Shown here: positions 62,601 to 64,000 of the stretch, piece by piece | Position numbering within the stretch: position 1 is the first letter of the stretch | Layout of the letters: the number at the start of each line of letters is the position of its first letter | NCBI GenBank assembly: GCA_027574665.1 | Contig: CM050648.1 | Location: 37,706,200 to 37,770,199, forward strand | DNA from: Rhynochetos jubatus | Taxonomy: Eukaryota; Chordata; Aves; Eurypygiformes; Rhynochetidae | Reading direction: 5' to 3' | DNA: 64,000 nucleotides | Position numbers and translations under genes: made by a program | Notes under the pieces: generated by a model | Told to the model about the DNA's origin: nothing | The model's input: only the letters and a program-made list of their open reading frames with translations | The model's database searches: none

Positions 62601-63974
62601 CCTAAGTAGAAATTTCCTTTGCAATTAACATTTTCTGCCATTTAAGGACTTGAAAGATTTTAGTTTCCTGTTTTGCCTTCAAACTATAATCCGCTGTAGT
62701 ACATAAGTATTACATTATGTTAATATGCTATAAATTTAATCCAAGGAGGAAAGCTTTCAGCTCTTCAAATTTGCCTGTGGCAGCTGAATCAAACAAAATG
62801 ACACCTGAAATGACATGCAGTATCCTTTCCTTTCAAGGCAGGGAAATAATGAAGACATTGGAAAAGCAATTATCTTGAATAGCAGACAGGAAAAAACCCC
62901 AAAACCTCACCGGTTTTTACTTTTAGTTCTTTGAAGTCAAAAATGGCAACACCAGTGGTTTCACTTCCAGTTCCAGCTGTTGTAGGAACTTAAAAGGAAG
63001 AATAGGGATAACAACAAATAATAATACATAATACATAATATTGCAAAATAATAAATACATAATATTGCAAAATAATAAATACATAATATTGCAAAATAAT
63101 ACTACATAATATTGCAAAATAAATAAATAAGACCACAATGGAAACACCATCAAAAATACAAGACTGAGGAAATCTCGGAGGTATCCCTGATCCAAAGCCA
63201 AGAGGTCAAAGAGAAACTGCCACCTTGATCTCTTTTCTCAGTAAGAGGAGTTAAAACTCAGCTAAACGAGACAAACTAATGACAACAACCGTGATTTTAC
63301 TTCCACTGAAGTAAACAGCAAAATTGTTGCTGTATACAACCAGAGAAGAGGTAAGCCCAAAGGACGCTGAAACAGTCACAGTAAACTGATTTCAGTAGAA
63401 ATATCATACAGAGTGTAGAATAACTCCCCTTTTCACCCTCTCCTCTCCAGCTTTACCTGCAATAAGCGGCTTGAGAGGCACAGTGACAGGCTTCCCTTTC
63501 CCAATAGGAGCATTGACGTAATCCAAGAAGTCTGATGTAGGGCTGGATGCATACAGGTTGGCAGCTTTACAGGTGTCTATCACAGACCCACCTCCAACAG
63601 CAACATAGGCATCAAACTCTCCCTTTTTAGCAAATTTAATGGCATCCAGGAAACTTGGAAAACAAGAAAAGCTTTCCAATTAGTCAAGAGAACAAAAGCA
63701 CATAGCAAAATTATTAAGACCAGCGTACAGGTCACAAGGAGGTGTTTAAACAGCCATATGGCATGCTGTACATGCATGTAAAAGCACTACTTTGATAAAC
63801 GCACTGTTAGAAGTGCTACCTTTGGTCTGTTGGTTCCACCCGGACATTATCATACATCTGGAAGTTGATACCATATTTTGCCAAGGAATTCAATACTGCA
63901 TTTACAGGAGGGAGTTGGGATAGGTTTTTATCTGTCATCAAACACACTCTTCTAGCACCAAGATTCTGCAGGTC
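50576..63974 (-). CDS. ADHFE1: ADHFE1 (hydroxyacid-oxoacid transhydrogenase), exons 3'-most ten, 5' end missing
   Basis: ADHFE1 is a mitochondrial iron-dependent group III alcohol dehydrogenase family enzyme. It oxidises 4-hydroxybutyrate to succinic semialdehyde while reducing 2-oxoglutarate to D-2-hydroxyglutarate. Ten exons on the - strand give 401 residues that align without gaps to human residues of about 67-467. The nucleotide-binding motif [17 protein letters not shown] is present. Family metal ligands are visible: Asp and His in GFDVLCHALESY, His in [16 protein letters not shown] and His in [10 protein letters not shown]. All splice phases agree and the frame is open to TAG at 50578-50576. 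The first exons, with the targeting peptide, lie beyond 64000. It is in tandem with VXN, as in human. Confidence 0.97.
52328..52395 (+). mobile_element. Short CR1 remnant
   Basis: About 60 bases match the CR1 tail (aggctggatgaggctttgag followed by caacctgacctagtggaggg), then similarity stops at the tgtccctcatgacag string. It is antisense to ADHFE1. Confidence 0.8.
53430..53630 (+). repeat. MIR-type SINE relic
   Basis: The ordered blocks CTGGCTTTGCCACTG, GTTGCACCTCTGTGTCATTT, TATAAAATAGGAATATTAAT and a later GGCATGGTAAGAGGCACTG match the MIR layout (GCCACT ... CTGTGCCTCAGTTT ... TAAAATGGGGATAATAAT). This is a good match for such an old element. Confidence 0.65.
54383..54540 (-). CDS. ADHFE1: ADHFE1 exon ([13 protein letters not shown] ... 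KGTLPQ)
   Basis: Two bases complete Gly, then 52 codons run from [20 protein letters not shown] to ALVKGTLPQ, ending in phase 0 before GTAAGA. The C-terminal helical part matches human ADTRTARIQDAGLVLADTLR. Confidence 0.97.
54541..57695 (-). other. ADHFE1: ADHFE1 intron with one arm of an inverted repeat
   Basis: A 3.2 kb intron with no supported gene. It holds the repeat arm at 56625-56703, inverted relative to the copy at 58032-58110. Confidence 0.85.
56625..56703 (-). repeat. Inverted repeat, left arm
   Basis: The reverse complement reads GAGAAAGTGGTTAGGGCAAC, then TCTCCCGGTATTTGGACAAT and TTGCGTTCAG. It matches the + strand at 58032-58110 at about nine in ten positions over 79 bases. 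The repeat family is not recognised. Confidence 0.85.
57696..57792 (-). CDS. ADHFE1: ADHFE1 exon ([14 protein letters not shown] ... AAEIL)
   Basis: It starts in phase 0 with [20 protein letters not shown] and ends EAAEIL plus one base. The His of PHGL is a predicted metal ligand of the family. The acceptor is TTTTTCCCCAG and the donor GTAGGA. Confidence 0.97.
57941..58019 (-). CDS. ADHFE1: ADHFE1 exon ([14 protein letters not shown] ... DHSLV)
   Basis: One base completes Cys, then [20 protein letters not shown] and VDHSLV, ending in phase 0 before GTAAAA. It is 79 bases long, and only 148 bases of intron separate it from the next exon. Confidence 0.96.
58020..58932 (-). other. ADHFE1: ADHFE1 intron with the other inverted-repeat arm
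   Basis: A 913-base intron. The repeat arm at 58032-58110 begins within about 13 bases of the exon 57941-58019 acceptor. The rest is unremarkable. Confidence 0.85.
58032..58110 (+). repeat. Inverted repeat, right arm
   Basis: The + strand reads GAGAAAGTGGTTAGGGCAGC, then TCTCCCGGTATTTGGAAAAT and TTGCGTTCAG, paired with the arm at 56625-56703. The two arms face each other across two ADHFE1 exons. Confidence 0.85.
58933..59031 (-). CDS. ADHFE1: ADHFE1 exon ([16 protein letters not shown] ... GNAGVHL)
   Basis: One base completes Arg, then [20 protein letters not shown] and [12 protein letters not shown], ending two bases into Cys before GTGAGT. The final His is part of the family's metal-site region. 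Human AVRNPDDLEARSHMHLASAF aligns closely. Confidence 0.97.
59032..60158 (-). other. ADHFE1: ADHFE1 intron
   Basis: A 1.1 kb intron; nothing recognisable beyond splice signals. Confidence 0.85.
60159..60311 (-). CDS. ADHFE1: ADHFE1 exon ([13 protein letters not shown] ... IVAKYLK)
   Basis: One base completes Cys, then [40 protein letters not shown] and [10 protein letters not shown], ending two bases into Arg. The His of CHALE is a predicted metal ligand. The acceptor is CTTTCTTTTAG. Confidence 0.97.
60312..61240 (-). other. ADHFE1: ADHFE1 intron
   Basis: A 929-base intron; no gene or repeat recognised. Confidence 0.85.
61241..61346 (-). CDS. ADHFE1: ADHFE1 exon ([12 protein letters not shown] ... 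NSGFDVL)
   Basis: Two bases complete Gly, then [20 protein letters not shown] and [14 protein letters not shown], ending two bases into Cys. The Asp of GFDVLCH is a predicted metal ligand; the motif is split by the intron here. The acceptor is CTTACATATTGCAG. Confidence 0.97.
61604..61988 (-). mobile_element. CR1 LINE 3' fragment, - orientation
   Basis: The + strand shows the reverse complement of the CR1 tail (ccatagaatgctttgtgttg, then ggaagggaccttaaagccca) through to the purine block complement near 61980. It is the only CR1 copy in this window on the - strand, and it is co-directional with ADHFE1. Confidence 0.93.
62200..62227 (+). repeat. AGAC microsatellite
   Basis: The tract GAGACAGACAGGCAGACAGA is followed by CAGACACAGAC, a short imperfect tetranucleotide repeat. 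Confidence 0.8.
62911..62988 (-). CDS. ADHFE1: ADHFE1 exon ([16 protein letters not shown] ... KVKT)
   Basis: Two bases complete Val, then [20 protein letters not shown] and LKVKT, ending one base into Gly. TTxGTGSE is the characteristic iron-ADH nucleotide-site block. It has 78 bases. Confidence 0.97.
62989..63456 (-). other. ADHFE1: ADHFE1 intron with minisatellite
   Basis: A 468-base intron; about a quarter of it is the tandem repeat at 63016-63133. Confidence 0.85.
63016..63133 (+). repeat. AT-rich minisatellite, about 24-base unit
   Basis: The unit ATAATATTGCAAAATAATAA plus ATAC repeats about four times, with one degenerate copy. It sits wholly within an ADHFE1 intron. Confidence 0.9.
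63457..63653 (-). CDS. ADHFE1: ADHFE1 exon with GGGS nucleotide-binding motif
   Basis: One base completes Ser, then [60 protein letters not shown] and KPLIA. GGGSxxD is the NAD(P)-contact motif of iron-type alcohol dehydrogenases. It has 197 bases and an acceptor TTTTCCAAG that is weak in pyrimidines but in the right place. Confidence 0.98.
63820..63974 (-). CDS. ADHFE1: ADHFE1 exon ([16 protein letters not shown] ... EPTDQ)
   Basis: It starts in phase 0 with [20 protein letters not shown], continues [20 protein letters not shown] and [11 protein letters not shown], and ends two bases into Ser. Human [20 protein letters not shown] aligns, placing the first residue at about human position 67. 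Earlier exons are outside the window. Confidence 0.97.
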
Positions 63975-64000
63975 CTACAATAACGATGAAATTAAAAACC

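Larger units (their letters stand above)
61347..62910 (-). other. ADHFE1: ADHFE1 intron with CR1 copy
   Basis: A 1.6 kb intron containing a CR1 fragment at 61604-61988 in the gene's own orientation and an AGAC-type microsatellite at about 62200-62227. Confidence 0.85.

Noticed and set aside
1..64000. CRISPR arrays, rRNA genes, complete tRNA genes and operons
   Set aside because: None seen. The window is vertebrate nuclear DNA with split genes.

Overview
The window is vertebrate nuclear DNA, almost certainly from a bird. Its interspersed repeats are CR1 LINEs with the avian-type 3' end, its introns are compact, and its coding content is three split genes whose order matches the human 8q13 neighbourhood. 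I found no prokaryotic genes, CRISPR arrays, rRNA genes or complete tRNA genes. Most of the long open frames here are chance frames or frames inside CR1 copies. Protein comparisons are to human sequences from memory; no search was run.

Layout from left to right. (1) 1-4740: the last two coding exons and the 3' UTR of MYBL1 (A-Myb), + strand. (2) 4741-16240: an intergenic stretch between convergent genes, with several CpG-rich patches and one truncated CR1. (3) 16241-37639: VXN (vexin), - strand. Its start codon is at 37639 and its stop at 19177, and a long inferred 3' UTR ends near 16240. Five coding exons are well supported by protein similarity and matching splice phases. A sixth exon is required by phase; a tentative candidate lies at 22483-22601. 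The introns hold CR1 copies, including a long internally deleted element, a run of 24 C and a possible LTR-like fragment. (4) 37640-50575: upstream DNA of VXN and downstream DNA of ADHFE1, with candidate regulatory clusters, one CR1 tail and one MIR relic. (5) 50576-64000: ADHFE1, - strand. Ten coding exons give 401 residues, corresponding to about human residues 67-467 without gaps. The first exons, with the mitochondrial targeting region, lie beyond 64000.

The three genes are not a functional pathway. MYBL1 is a germ-line transcription factor, VXN a small neurogenesis factor, and ADHFE1 a mitochondrial hydroxyacid-oxoacid transhydrogenase. Their conserved order is what fixes the locus.

I did not find a wholly new gene system. 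The observations most worth checking are: a CR1 copy that begins within about 25 bases of the VXN exon 3 splice acceptor; an inverted repeat that brackets two ADHFE1 exons and could favour circular RNA; a very weak 5' splice site before the last MYBL1 exon; a VXN middle region that is poorly conserved between two conserved ends; and putative neural enhancer clusters around the VXN promoter.
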